29,014 bases of DNA from Candidatus Krumholzibacteriia bacterium (GTDB lineage Bacteria > Krumholzibacteriota > Krumholzibacteriia > G020349025). Under the pieces are notes generated by a model that saw only the letters and a list, made by a program, of their open reading frames with translations, was not told the DNA's origin and did not search any database. A program made the translations under genes and the position numbers. How positions within the stretch are numbered: position 1 is the first letter of the stretch; each line of letters opens with the position of its first letter. Positions 7,425 through 14,766 of this stretch are shown here, piece after piece. The stretch covers positions 1 through 29,014 of the forward strand of contig DASRJW010000013.1 of assembly GCA_035649275.1 (NCBI GenBank), written 5' to 3'.

Positions 7425-7676
7425 ATGGATGATCTGCACAAGACGATCCTGGACTACGTGCGCCGGGAGTACCTGGACGAGGACAGCGACGAGGAGATCG
7501 ACGTGGAGTCGCCGCTCCTGTCGAGCGGCATCGTCGACTCTTTTTCCATGGTGTCGCTGAAGTCCTTCCTGGAGCGGAAGTACAAGATCTCCATCCCCGA
7601 CGCCCGCGCCACCTCGGAAGCCTTCGATTCCGTCGACGAGATCGCCAAGCTGGTGCAGGAGATGCAGAAAGGCTAG
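7425..7676 (+). CDS. Acyl carrier protein
   Basis: An 83-residue acidic protein with the four-helix ACP pattern. The phosphopantetheine attachment serine is residue 39 in SGIVDSFSMVSL, where family members usually have DSL. Helix II is followed by LERKYKISIPD and a helix IV ending VDEIAKLV. I prefer the ATG at 7425 (GGAG five bases upstream) over the in-frame GTG at 7419. The stop is 11 bases before the start of the kbl-like gene, so the two are surely co-transcribed. It is not in a fatty-acid synthesis cluster, so it is probably a dedicated carrier, perhaps for the neighbouring alpha-oxoamine synthase. No phosphopantetheinyl transferase is present in the window. Confidence 0.88.
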   Translation: MDDLHKTILDYVRREYLDEDSDEEIDVESPLLSSGIVDSFSMVSLKSFLERKYKISIPDARATSEAFDSVDEIAKLVQEMQKG

Positions 7677-7687
7677 GGAGGGCGGCC

Positions 7688-8935
7688 ATGGTGATGAATG
7701 CGGCCATCCGGGCGGCGCTGCGCGGCGAGCTCGACTCCATCCGCGCTGCCGGTCTCCTCAAGGAGGAGCGCACCATCCACTCCCCCCAAGGGGCGTGGAT
7801 CGAGGTGGAGTACCCCGAGGGGGCAGAGACCAAGCGGGTCATCAACATGTGCGCCAACAACTACCTGGGCTTGTCGAGCCACCCCGAGGTGGTGGCGGCA
7901 GCCCACGACGGCCTGCGCTCCCACGGTTACGGCATGTCGTCGGTGCGCTTCATCTGCGGTACCCAGGACATCCATCGCGCCCTGGAACACAAGCTCACCG
8001 AGTTCTTGGGGACGGAGGATACGATTCTCTTTCCCTCCTGCATGGACGCCAATGCCGGGGTCTTCGAGGCGGTGCTGGGGGCGGAAGACGTGATGATCGC
8101 CGACCGGCTCGTGCACGCTTCCATTGTCGACGGCATCCGCCTGTGCAAGGCGCAGCAGGACACCTACAAGCACTCCGACATGGGACACCTGGAAGAAAAG
8201 CTGCAGCTGCATCAGGACAAGCGCATGCGCATGATCATCACCGACGGCGTCTTCTCCATGGATGGAGACATCGCCGCCTTGGACGAAATCTGCTCACTGG
8301 CGGAAAAGTACGATGCTCTGGTGTTCGTGGACGACTCGCACGCCACCGGCTTCATGGGTTCTCACGGCCGCGGCACCCACGAGCACTGCGGCGTGCTCGG
8401 GCGCATCGACGTCATCACCACCACCCTCGGCAAGGCGCTCGGGGGGGCCTCCGGCGGCTGCGTCAGCGGACGCAGCGAGATCGTCCAGCTCTGCCGGCAG
8501 CGGGCCCGGCCGTACCTTTTCTCCAACACCATGCCGCCCGTCATCGTCAGCGCCGCGCTCAAAGTGCTCGACCTGGTCTCGGTCACCACCGAACGGCGGG
8601 ACAAGCTCGAACGCAACACGCGATTCTGGCGCCAGGGCCTCGTCGACGCCGGCTTCGACCTCCGGCCCGGCGACAGCCCCATCGTCCCGGTCATGCTCTA
8701 CAACGCCAAGCTGGCCGCCGACGTGGCGCGTGATCTCTTCGCCGAGGGGGTTTACGCCGTCGGCTTTTCCTTCCCGGTGGTTCCCAAGGGACAGGCGCGC
8801 ATTCGCACCCAACTTTCCGCCGCCCACGACATGGAACACTTGGAGTTCGCCCTTCAGGCTTTCCGGAAGGTGGGCGCCGCCCACGGCGTCCTCGGTCTCG
8901 GAAAGAAGGAGATCCTGGAAAAATTCGGCGCCTGA
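7688..8935 (+). CDS. kbl: Alpha-oxoamine synthase, closest to 2-amino-3-ketobutyrate CoA ligase (glycine C-acetyltransferase)
   Basis: A 415-residue fold-type I PLP enzyme. From memory it follows E. coli Kbl closely over its length: GLLKEERTI, INMCANNYLGLSSHPEVV, SVRFICGTQDIHRALE, DDSHATGFMGSHGRGTHEHC, TTTLGKALGGASGG with the Schiff-base lysine at 249, RPYLFSNTMPP and VVPKGQARIRTQLSAAH. Kbl cleaves 2-amino-3-oxobutyrate with CoA to glycine and acetyl-CoA in threonine breakdown. Its usual partner threonine dehydrogenase is not in the window. Instead an ACP gene is directly upstream, an arrangement seen with bacterial serine palmitoyltransferases, so an acyl-ACP donor must be considered. About 15 extra residues follow the usual Kbl end. 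GGGAGGG precedes the ATG. The family is certain and the physiological substrate is not. Confidence 0.88.
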   Translation: MVMNAAIRAALRGELDSIRAAGLLKEERTIHSPQGAWIEVEYPEGAETKRVINMCANNYLGLSSHPEVVAAAHDGLRSHGYGMSSVRFICGTQDIHRALEHKLTEFLGTEDTILFPSCMDANAGVFEAVLGAEDVMIADRLVHASIVDGIRLCKAQQDTYKHSDMGHLEEKLQLHQDKRMRMIITDGVFSMDGDIAALDEICSLAEKYDALVFVDDSHATGFMGSHGRGTHEHCGVLGRIDVITTTLGKALGGASGGCVSGRSEIVQLCRQRARPYLFSNTMPPVIVSAALKVLDLVSVTTERRDKLERNTRFWRQGLVDAGFDLRPGDSPIVPVMLYNAKLAADVARDLFAEGVYAVGFSFPVVPKGQARIRTQLSAAHDMEHLEFALQAFRKVGAAHGVLGLGKKEILEKFGA

Positions 8936-8955
8936 AACACCGATTGCGCCTTTTT
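8927..8955 (+). terminator. Weak Rho-independent terminator candidate after kbl
   Basis: GGCGC (8927-8931) can pair with GCGCC (8946-8950) around a 14-base loop, followed directly by TTTTT. The stem is short and overlaps the stop codon, but the T-run is rare in this GC-rich DNA. Confidence 0.35.
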
Positions 8956-9031
8956 CCCCAGGGAATCCGCCGTCCGGCGACGCAGCGGCTGCGCACACCG
9001 GCCTCCGACATCCTTCTTGCATGCACTGCCG

Positions 9032-9060
9032 TTGACGTTCTGTCCCGCGCTTGCTACCGT
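9032..9060 (+). promoter_or_regulatory. Strong promoter upstream of the secreted protein gene
   Basis: TTGACG (9032-9037), a spacer of 17 bases ending in TGC, and TACCGT (9055-9060) form one of the best promoters in the window. The predicted start near 9067 leaves a leader of about 138 bases to the ATG at 9205. Apart from this promoter and the weak terminator, I see nothing else in 8936-9204. Confidence 0.6.
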
Positions 9061-9204
9061 TCCCATTGACCGCATCGGAAACAGGTCCCTCCGGCTTGCG
9101 CCCCCGCAATTCCGGCGGATGTGCGGCATCCACCGGCCTGCGCCCGGGCCCGGGCTTCGCGATCGGCACCGCGCCCCGATCCCAGCTTCGAACGGAGGGA
9201 AGCA

Positions 9205-9714
9205 ATGAAACATTTGCTCCAGATTGGTGTCGTGGCCTTGGCGCTCGTCGTCGGTGCCGGCAACGCCGCCGCGCAACTCAGCGTCCAGCTCTCTTTCGAC
9301 CGCGCCGTCGCCCATCCAGGGGATACGGTCACCCTATCCGGTTCGGTGTCGAACACGCACGACCTGGCGGTCTTCGCCTACATGTCGGCCACCGTGTTCC
9401 TGAACGGAGCGCCCCTGAACTCCTTCAGCGGCCGCGTTCCCCTCGAGCCGGGCGAGAGCATTTCCAGCAGCCTGTCCTTCGACGTTCCGTCGCTTCTACC
9501 CGGCGGCAGCCTCATGATCGAGCTGCGCGGCCGGGCTTGTGACGGCAGCACCATTGCGAGCACGTCGATCGTGCTCGAGAGATCCGTGGTCGCCTCGGGC
9601 GACGCGGCGCTGCGCAGCCTCGGTAAGGATCTCTTGCGTGGTTTCGGCCTCGAAGTGACGCCCACAGCGGTGAAGACTTCCACCATGGGCAACATCAAGA
9701 GTCTGTACCGCTAG
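9205..9714 (+). CDS. Secreted Ig-like beta-sandwich protein with C-terminal IKSLYR motif
   Basis: I choose the ATG at 9205 because GGAGGG lies just upstream and because it begins a classic Sec signal peptide: MKHLLQ, a hydrophobic core, and a likely cut after GNAAA-Q near residue 23. The mature part (about 25-130) is rich in alternating strand patterns such as HPGDTVTLSGSVSN and LEPGESISSSLSFDVPS, as in Ig-like or CARDB-like extracellular domains. A linker of about 40 residues leads to the extreme C-terminus STMGNIKSLYR. The end closely resembles the ends of two other products in this window (12514 and 21159), which suggests a shared tail signal. I do not recognise a named family. The gene is monocistronic with its own strong promoter. 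Confidence 0.75.
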   Translation: MKHLLQIGVVALALVVGAGNAAAQLSVQLSFDRAVAHPGDTVTLSGSVSNTHDLAVFAYMSATVFLNGAPLNSFSGRVPLEPGESISSSLSFDVPSLLPGGSLMIELRGRACDGSTIASTSIVLERSVVASGDAALRSLGKDLLRGFGLEVTPTAVKTSTMGNIKSLYR

Positions 9715-9854
9715 CGTCGGGTCGAGTCGAGGGAAAGCGCACACTCCTCGCGGTCCTTCGCACGCAGGCGGGGACGGACAGAATTCGTGCTTGCTGGGGC
9801 GCCGTGGCACACGTGCTGCGGCGCCCCACTGCTTGCGGCCGGCACGGCCCCACA

Positions 9855-9884
9855 CTGCACCTCCCTCCTCTGCACCTCCCTCCT
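9855..9884 (+). repeat. Perfect 15-base tandem repeat, two copies
   Basis: CTGCACCTCCCTCCT occurs twice head to tail (9855-9869, 9870-9884). It lies in the gap between the secreted protein gene and the membrane protein gene and shows no coding signature in either direction. Confidence 0.85.
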
Positions 9885-9913
9885 GACACCCGAACCCTCT
9901 CGACGCGCAGCGG

Positions 9914-9959
9914 CGGAAGCGCTAGCTTTCGCGCCAGCAGCGGAAGCGCTAGCTTTCGC
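9914..9959 (+). repeat. Two direct copies of a 19-base hairpin-forming repeat
   Basis: CGGAAGCGCTAGCTTTCGC occurs at 9914-9932 and 9941-9959, a period of 27 bases. Each copy can fold as GGAAGC-GCTA-GCTTTC, a six-pair stem (one G-T pair in RNA) with a four-base loop. The pair sits about 55-100 bases before the start at 10013, so it could be a double operator or an RNA element in the leader. With the tandem repeat at 9855 it accounts for most of the structure in the 298-base gap. Confidence 0.8.
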
Positions 9960-10012
9960 CGCAGCGGCTGGCAGGAATCCGGCCGCCCGGGCTTGGCGCG
10001 AAGGAGGTCCCG

Positions 10013-10576
10013 ATGGTCCCCGTGATGAGTCTCTGGCTCCCGATCCTCATTTCGACCGTGCTCGTCTTCTTCGCCAGTTCCTTCCTGCACATGGTCCTCC
10101 CCTGGCACCGCAAGGACTTCGGCAAGCTCCCGGACGAAGACGCGGTGACCGAGGCGCTGCGAAAGAGCGGCGTCGGGCGTGGCGAGTACATGTTCCCCTG
10201 CCCGAGCTCGCCGGCCACGATGCGCTCCCCCGAAATGCTGGAGAAATACAAGCGCGGCCCGATCGGCATCCTGACCATCCTGCCGGCGGGAGCGCCGAAG
10301 ATGGGCAAGTCGCTCGCGAAGTGGTTCCTTTACATCCTGGTTGCGGGGATCTTCGTCGCCTATTTGGCAGGGCGGACGCTGGCCCCGGAGACGGAATACC
10401 GCGTCGTCTTCCGCTTCGCGAGCACGATGGCCTTCGTCATCTACGCCGGCGCTCTGTGGCAGGGAGTCGTCTGGCTGGGGCGTTCCTGGAAGACGGTGCT
10501 GCGCAGCACCATCGACGCCCTCGTCTACAGCCTGCTCATCGCCGGCGCCTTCGGCGGTTTCTGGCCGCGCCCCTAG
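10013..10576 (+). CDS. Small integral membrane protein of unknown function
   Basis: A 187-residue protein with an ideal GGAGGT five bases before the ATG. Hydrophobic segments lie at about residues 5-28 (ending FLHMVLPWHRKDFGKLPDE), 104-122, 130-150 and 163-182, so four membrane spans are likely. A soluble stretch between the first and second spans carries GEYMFPCPSSP and RGPIGILTILP. I have an impression of similar small hypothetical proteins beginning with a membrane helix followed by HMVLPWHR, but I cannot name a function. It ends four bases into the convergent M1 peptidase gene (stop codons overlap at 10573-10576). Confidence 0.75.
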   Translation: MVPVMSLWLPILISTVLVFFASSFLHMVLPWHRKDFGKLPDEDAVTEALRKSGVGRGEYMFPCPSSPATMRSPEMLEKYKRGPIGILTILPAGAPKMGKSLAKWFLYILVAGIFVAYLAGRTLAPETEYRVVFRFASTMAFVIYAGALWQGVVWLGRSWKTVLRSTIDALVYSLLIAGAFGGFWPRP

Positions 10577-12354
10577 GCCGCGTATTTTTCCAGGATCCCC
10601 TGCACCACCCGGCGCGACAGGCTGTGATACGTCGGGCTGGCGGCCGCGAAGATCTCCGCCGCCAGCACGCGGGTGCGCGGGTGCCTGCCGAGCGCCGTGT
10701 ACAGCGGGCGCAAGTACTTCATGCGCCCCACTCGGGTCAGGACCTCGCGCAAGCGGTCGAACACCGGCGCGTGATCCGAGCCGGCGGCGATGGTCAGCCA
10801 TTCGACGAGGATCTCGTAGTTGCCCCGCTGGGTGAGGCCGAGCTTGGCGTCCAGCCAGTCACAGGAAGCGGCGTCGAGCTGCCGCGGTAGGTTCTGAAGG
10901 TAGACGACCAGCTCGCTCGGGTTCCAGCCGGCGACCTGCTCCGGCGACGGGCGCGCTCCCTGCCCCCACTTCCCGGCGAGCTGCACCAGCGCGTCCAGCG
11001 AGGCCGAGCGGAACACCGGCGAGTTCGCCGGCAAGCCCGGCGCGTAGAGCCAGGTCTTCGCATCCACCTTCGCCGCAGTTCCGGGCAGCTTCGACTCCAG
11101 GAAGTCGACGAATTCCTCCGTGGTGATGGAGGTGAAGCGGTAGCGCGCCATGTAGTCGCGCATGAAGCGGTCGAAGCTGCTGCGCCCGACGGTATTCTCG
11201 ATCAGTGCCAAAAAGCGTGAACCCTTCTCGTACGGAACGGTGGAGAACACGTCGTCCGGATCCACGCCTTCGAGCTCGGTGCGCAGGCGCGTGAGCGCCG
11301 ACTCCGCGCCGAAGCGCTGCATCGATTCGTCCAACGCGTTCTGCCCGATGGCCCAGCCGAGGACGGCGTCGTCGACGCCGTGCAGCGCCTCGCGGATCCG
11401 CCGTTCCGCCCACACCGTGGCGCCCTCGTTGAGCCAGAAGTGCTCCGCTGTGGCGTTGGTGACCAGGTTTCCCGTCCAGGAGTGAGCCAGTTCGTGCGCC
11501 ACCACGTCCACCAGCGAGCGGTCACCGGCGAGCAGCGTCGGAGTGAGGAAGGTCATGCGCGGGTTCTCCATGCCGCCGTACGGGAACGAGGGCGGCAGCA
11601 CCAGCATGTCGTAGCGCTCCCATTCGTAGGGCCCGAAGAGCGACTCGGCCTTGACGATCATCGACTCGATCTCGGCGAACTCCCAGGCCGCGGCCTTCAC
11701 CACTCCCGGCTCGGCCCAGACGCGCGAGCGTGGCGAGAGATCGCGGGAGTCGAGGTCGCCGACCGCAAGCGCCAGCAGATACGGCGGGATGGGCTGGGGC
11801 ATCTCGAAGAGGAAGGTGTGCGTACCCGGCTGCGGCCCCGGCCGCACCCCGGCTGGCCCTGCCGACATCACCGCAGCGAGCGGCTCCGGGATGGTGATCG
11901 CGGCGCGATAGGCGACGCGCACGACCGGCGTGTCCTGGCAGGGCACCATGCTCCGGGCATGGATGGCCTGACACTGGCTGAAGAGGAATGGATGCCGCTT
12001 GCCGTCGGTCTGTGTCGGCGCCAGCCATTGCAGCGCCACCGCACCTGGCGAGGTGGTGTAAGCGATGCTCACCTCGCGCGTCCCGGGAGGGAGTTGCAAC
12101 CGCAGCCTCTCTCCGAGGATCTCCTTGTCTTCCCCCACCTCGAAGGGCACGATCCCGCCATCCTGGGTGCGCACGCTGTGGATGACCAGGGCCTTGCTGT
12201 CCAGATCGAACGTTCCTCCCGAGGGGCGCTCGAGCTCCAGGACCACACGGCCGTCGAGAACTTGCCGGTCGAAATCGACGCGCAGTTCGAGTTGCCAGCG
12301 CTTCGTGCGCGGCTGGGCGTCGTCGTAATAGGAATGCGGATCCACACGTGCCAA
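10573..12354 (-). CDS. M1-family zinc aminopeptidase, leukotriene A4 hydrolase type
   Basis: The frame extends to a GTG at 12402, but the TTG at 12354 is preceded by CCTCCC on the plus strand (a GGGAGG ribosome site six bases away) and lies downstream of the likely -10 box, so I use it: 593 residues. The order of domains fits M1 peptidases: a beta-rich N-domain with CQAIHARSMVPCQDTP, the exopeptidase motif GGMEN at 260-264, zinc ligands H287, H291 and E310 in HELAHSWTGN and WLNEGATVWAER, and a helical C-terminal domain as in leukotriene A4 hydrolase. It removes N-terminal residues from peptides; epoxide hydrolase activity is possible but not shown. No signal peptide is seen with the TTG start. 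It is convergent with the membrane protein gene. Confidence 0.88.
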   Translation of the reverse strand: MARVDPHSYYDDAQPRTKRWQLELRVDFDRQVLDGRVVLELERPSGGTFDLDSKALVIHSVRTQDGGIVPFEVGEDKEILGERLRLQLPPGTREVSIAYTTSPGAVALQWLAPTQTDGKRHPFLFSQCQAIHARSMVPCQDTPVVRVAYRAAITIPEPLAAVMSAGPAGVRPGPQPGTHTFLFEMPQPIPPYLLALAVGDLDSRDLSPRSRVWAEPGVVKAAAWEFAEIESMIVKAESLFGPYEWERYDMLVLPPSFPYGGMENPRMTFLTPTLLAGDRSLVDVVAHELAHSWTGNLVTNATAEHFWLNEGATVWAERRIREALHGVDDAVLGWAIGQNALDESMQRFGAESALTRLRTELEGVDPDDVFSTVPYEKGSRFLALIENTVGRSSFDRFMRDYMARYRFTSITTEEFVDFLESKLPGTAAKVDAKTWLYAPGLPANSPVFRSASLDALVQLAGKWGQGARPSPEQVAGWNPSELVVYLQNLPRQLDAASCDWLDAKLGLTQRGNYEILVEWLTIAAGSDHAPVFDRLREVLTRVGRMKYLRPLYTALGRHPRTRVLAAEIFAAASPTYHSLSRRVVQGILEKYAA

Positions 12355-12387
12355 GGCTCGCCTCCCGCGTTCACGCCATGAGCGGAC

Positions 12388-12393
12388 AGTATA
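12388..12393 (-). promoter_or_regulatory. Candidate -10 box of the M1 peptidase gene
   Basis: TATACT on the minus strand matches the -10 consensus at five positions and would start transcription near 12381, inside the longest possible frame. This supports the TTG start at 12354. No clear -35 box is present. Confidence 0.4.
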
Positions 12394-12426
12394 GACTGCC
12401 ACCTCGCCGCCGTCTCGCTCCCGCCC

Positions 12427-12483
12427 GGCGCCGGCCCGCCACGCGTGGCCCGCCCGTCACGCGGCGCCGGCCCGCCACGCGTC
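12427..12483 (+). repeat. 21-base GC-rich direct repeat, two copies 36 bases apart
   Basis: CGGCGCCGGCCCGCCACGCG plus T occurs at 12427-12447 and 12463-12483. Each copy contains the palindromes GGCGCC and ACGCGT. The repeat lies between two minus-strand genes (CHRD-like and M1 peptidase). It may be a REP-like element or part of a terminator, and there is no T-run. Confidence 0.8.
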
Positions 12484-12513
12484 GCCTGCCCGGGTGCCGC
12501 GCCGGCCAGCTCG

Positions 12514-12999
12514 TCAACGGAACAATGCTTTGATTCCCGACCAAGTACGCGCTTCGAGGCTGGTGATTGCGTGCACGATCTGGCCACCCTCCTCGCCCTG
12601 CGGATAGACGTTGGTGCAGACGAGGAGATACCAGCGCTCCTGCCGCAAGTCGCGCATCTGGTCGTGTGTGAGTCCAGAGAGCAGGACGTGCCGGGTCCGC
12701 CCCAGGTCGTAAAGCACCGGCCCGATCTCGCCGTTCCGGGCCGGTCCGCAGATGCGCAACGAGGTCAACGTGCCACGCAGGCTGCCGAAGTCGATGAAGC
12801 CCGAGAAGGTTGTCGTAGGCAGGTCGAGGAGGAGGTCACCGCTGCCGGCCGCGGGTGAGTCCGTCGGCGGCACCATGAAATGCCCCGCGATCGAGAAGAC
12901 GAAGCGTTCGCTCTCGGCGCCGGCGGGAACGGCGGCGAGCATCGCCCCCGCCAGGAGCCACGCAACGGCACGGGAGAAGCGCTCGCCCGCCCGTGTCAC
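12514..12999 (-). CDS. Secreted CHRD-domain-like protein with C-terminal IKALFR motif
   Basis: The GTG at 12999 has GGAGG six bases upstream and begins a Sec signal peptide: basic MTRAGERFSR, a hydrophobic core, and a likely cut after AGA near residue 28. The mature part of about 130 residues has the pattern of CHRD domains: a strand-rich start, then RICGPARNGEIGPVLYDLG, a helix LTHDQMRDLRQERWYLLV and the ending TNVYPQGEEGGQI. The extracellular role of CHRD domains in bacteria is unknown. The last residues, TWSGIKALFR, resemble the tails of the products at 9205-9714 and 20908-21159. The CHRD assignment rests on pattern memory only. A candidate -10 box TATACT lies at 13065-13060. Confidence 0.75.
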   Translation of the reverse strand: MTRAGERFSRAVAWLLAGAMLAAVPAGAESERFVFSIAGHFMVPPTDSPAAGSGDLLLDLPTTTFSGFIDFGSLRGTLTSLRICGPARNGEIGPVLYDLGRTRHVLLSGLTHDQMRDLRQERWYLLVCTNVYPQGEEGGQIVHAITSLEARTWSGIKALFR

Positions 13000-13059
13000 G
13001 ACCCGCCTCCTGCATTCGAGCCGAGGAAGCCAAGGGACATCTCACTTCGAAGCGGCCCG

Positions 13060-13065
13060 AGTATA
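13060..13065 (-). promoter_or_regulatory. Candidate -10 box of the CHRD-like gene
   Basis: TATACT on the minus strand is the same hexamer as that before the M1 peptidase gene and lies about 60 bases before the GTG at 12999. There is no recognisable -35 box. Confidence 0.35.
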
Positions 13066-13116
13066 GCCCCTCGCCGGTGGACTCAGGTAGGTCCATGCGC
13101 CCCCTCCACCCGCTTC

Positions 13117-13146
13117 TTGACGCACCCACGCTCCTCCACCCACATT
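13117..13146 (+). promoter_or_regulatory. Weak promoter candidate before the ArsC-like gene
   Basis: TTGACG (13117-13122) is followed after 18 bases by CACATT (13141-13146), which ends seven bases before the ATG at 13154. The start codon has no ribosome site, so a leaderless message is possible. The -10 match is poor. Confidence 0.25.
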
Positions 13147-13153
13147 GCCCTCC

Positions 13154-13585
13154 ATGACGGATCCGTCCCAGGTGCAACCCGCCGCCCAGCCCCACGTGCT
13201 CTTCGTCTGCGTCGAGAACTCCTGCCGGTCGCAGATCGCCGAGGGCTTCGCCCGGGCCCTCGCAGGCACCCGGGTCGCGGTGCACAGTGCCGGTTCCCGC
13301 CCCTCGGGCCGGGTACACCCGGGCGCCCTCAGGTTCATGGCCGAGAAAGGCATCGACCTGTCGAGCCACGCATCGAAGGGTCTCACGGACCTTCCGAGAG
13401 GCGTCGTCTGGGACTACGTCGTCACCATGGGCTGCGGCGACGAGTGCCCCTACTTGCCGGCCCGGCAGCGGCTGGACTGGGACCTGCCCGACCCGAAGGA
13501 CATGGGTGACACCGAGTTTCGCGCCGTGCGCGACCGCATCGAACAGCTGGTCCGGGAGCTCCTCGAGAGCGCAGGCGCTGCCTAG
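13154..13585 (+). CDS. arsC: ArsC-type arsenate reductase / low-molecular-weight phosphotyrosine phosphatase family
   Basis: A 143-residue protein from the ATG at 13154; a TTG at 13145 is in frame but has no support. The P-loop VCVENSCRSQ holds the CX5R signature with C19 and R25. DLPDP near 110-114 gives the general-acid aspartate. TMGCGDECPYLP adds C94 and C98, a pair expected for arsenate reductases that pass a disulfide along to thioredoxin or a thiol, and absent from plain tyrosine phosphatases. I therefore prefer arsenate reductase, acting in the cytoplasm. No arsR, arsB or acr3 is adjacent, so involvement in arsenic resistance is uncertain. The start lacks a Shine-Dalgarno sequence. 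Confidence 0.85.
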   Translation: MTDPSQVQPAAQPHVLFVCVENSCRSQIAEGFARALAGTRVAVHSAGSRPSGRVHPGALRFMAEKGIDLSSHASKGLTDLPRGVVWDYVVTMGCGDECPYLPARQRLDWDLPDPKDMGDTEFRAVRDRIEQLVRELLESAGAA

Positions 13586-13623
13586 GCCGGCACCACCGCC
13601 CCCGGCTTCTCGGCGGCGCTCGC

Positions 13624-13652
13624 TGGTGCGAACGAGAGCGGGAAGGTAAGAT
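13624..13652 (+). promoter_or_regulatory. Candidate promoter of the AKR-pxpBC-MFS-pxpA operon
   Basis: TGGTGC (13624-13629) and TAAGAT (13647-13652) are 17 bases apart, about 65 bases before the ATG at 13717. The -10 box is good and the -35 box is weak. Confidence 0.4.
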
Positions 13653-13716
13653 CGTCCCACACGCCGGCCCCCCTCCCGGTGCGTGCCGAGGGCGCGTCGG
13701 CCATGGGAGGCGAAAC

Positions 13717-14766
13717 ATGCCCGACGAAAAGCCCGCCGACCCCGGCGCGTCCCTGGCGCGACGCGATTTCCTCAAGCTCACCACCGCCGCCACCGCGGGC
13801 TTCCTCGCCCAAGGCATGCTCGGCGCACGCGCCGGCTCCATGCCCGAACTCCCAACCAATCCCGTCACCGCGGCGAACCTGCCGACGCGCAACCTGGGAC
13901 GCACGGGCTACCAGGTGGGTCTATTCAGCCTCGGCGGTCAGGCCGCCATCGAACAGTCCGACAACGACGAGGTCGCCGTGGCCATCGTCGAGCGCGCTCT
14001 CGATTTGGGGGTCAACTACATCGACACCGCGGCTGCGTACGGCAGCGGTGTGAGCCAGCGCACCATCGGCCAGGTCATGAAGCGCCGCCGTCGCGAGGCC
14101 TTCCTGGCCACGAAGACAGGGCGACGCACCCGCGACGAGGCGCTCGCCCAGCTCGAGGAGTCCCTGCGCTCGCTCCAGACCGACCACATCGATCTCTGGC
14201 AAGTGCACAACCTGTCGCGGCTCGAACAGGTGGAGCAGATCTTCGCTCCTGGCGGCGCCATCGAGGCCTTCGTGCAAGCGCGGGAGCAGAAGCTCGTCCG
14301 CTTCCTCGGCGTCACCGGTCACGCCGATCCGGAAGTGCTGATGGAAGCGATCCGCCGCTTCCCCTTCGACAACATCCTGATGGCGCTGAACGCGGCGGAC
14401 AAGCACCACTTGAGCTTCATGGAGCAGCTGCTGCCGCTGGCGTTGGAGAAGCAAATGGGGATCGTCGGCATGAAAGTCCCAGCGCGCGGCCGCATCCTGT
14501 CGTCATGGAAGCCTGCCGCCGACACCGGTTCCTCCCGGGAAGACGGTACCGGCGCCGGAGTCCTCAGTATGCGCGAAGCGGTGCACTACGTGCTCTCGCT
14601 TCCCGTGAGCACGATCATCATCGGCTGTGATTCCGTGGCTCAGCTCGAGGAAAACGTGCAACACGCCAAGGAATTCACCCCACTCAACGACACGCAGATG
14701 GCCGGCCTGGCGGAACGCACGGCTTCGATCCATCGCCAGGCGCTCTTCTTCCGTCGCTGGCCATGA
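13717..14766 (+). CDS. Tat-exported aldo/keto reductase
   Basis: A 349-residue protein with GGGAGG before the ATG. The N-terminus carries a twin-arginine motif ARRDFLKLTTA and a hydrophobic stretch to about residue 41. From about 57 onward it is an aldo/keto reductase (TIM barrel, NADPH-dependent): RNLGRTGYQVGLFSLGG, the catalytic region NYIDTAAAYG with Asp and Tyr, the lysine in LATKTG, the histidine in LWQVHN, and the cofactor segment near VSTIIIGCDSVAQLEEN. The substrate is unknown. It is the first gene of the operon, and its stop overlaps the pxpB start (ATGA), so translation is coupled. A link between an exported reductase and 5-oxoproline use is not evident. It may simply be co-regulated. 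Confidence 0.88.
   Translation: MPDEKPADPGASLARRDFLKLTTAATAGFLAQGMLGARAGSMPELPTNPVTAANLPTRNLGRTGYQVGLFSLGGQAAIEQSDNDEVAVAIVERALDLGVNYIDTAAAYGSGVSQRTIGQVMKRRRREAFLATKTGRRTRDEALAQLEESLRSLQTDHIDLWQVHNLSRLEQVEQIFAPGGAIEAFVQAREQKLVRFLGVTGHADPEVLMEAIRRFPFDNILMALNAADKHHLSFMEQLLPLALEKQMGIVGMKVPARGRILSSWKPAADTGSSREDGTGAGVLSMREAVHYVLSLPVSTIIIGCDSVAQLEENVQHAKEFTPLNDTQMAGLAERTASIHRQALFFRRWP

Noticed and set aside
9855-9959. Possible CRISPR array
   Set aside because: There are only two copies of each of two unrelated short repeats, and spacers are missing or eight bases long.
9695-10801. Minus-strand frame of 368 codons across the repeat region
   Set aside because: It covers the repeats and the antisense of the membrane protein gene; its repeated residues come from the DNA repeats. 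The plus-strand gene has an ideal ribosome site and membrane spans.
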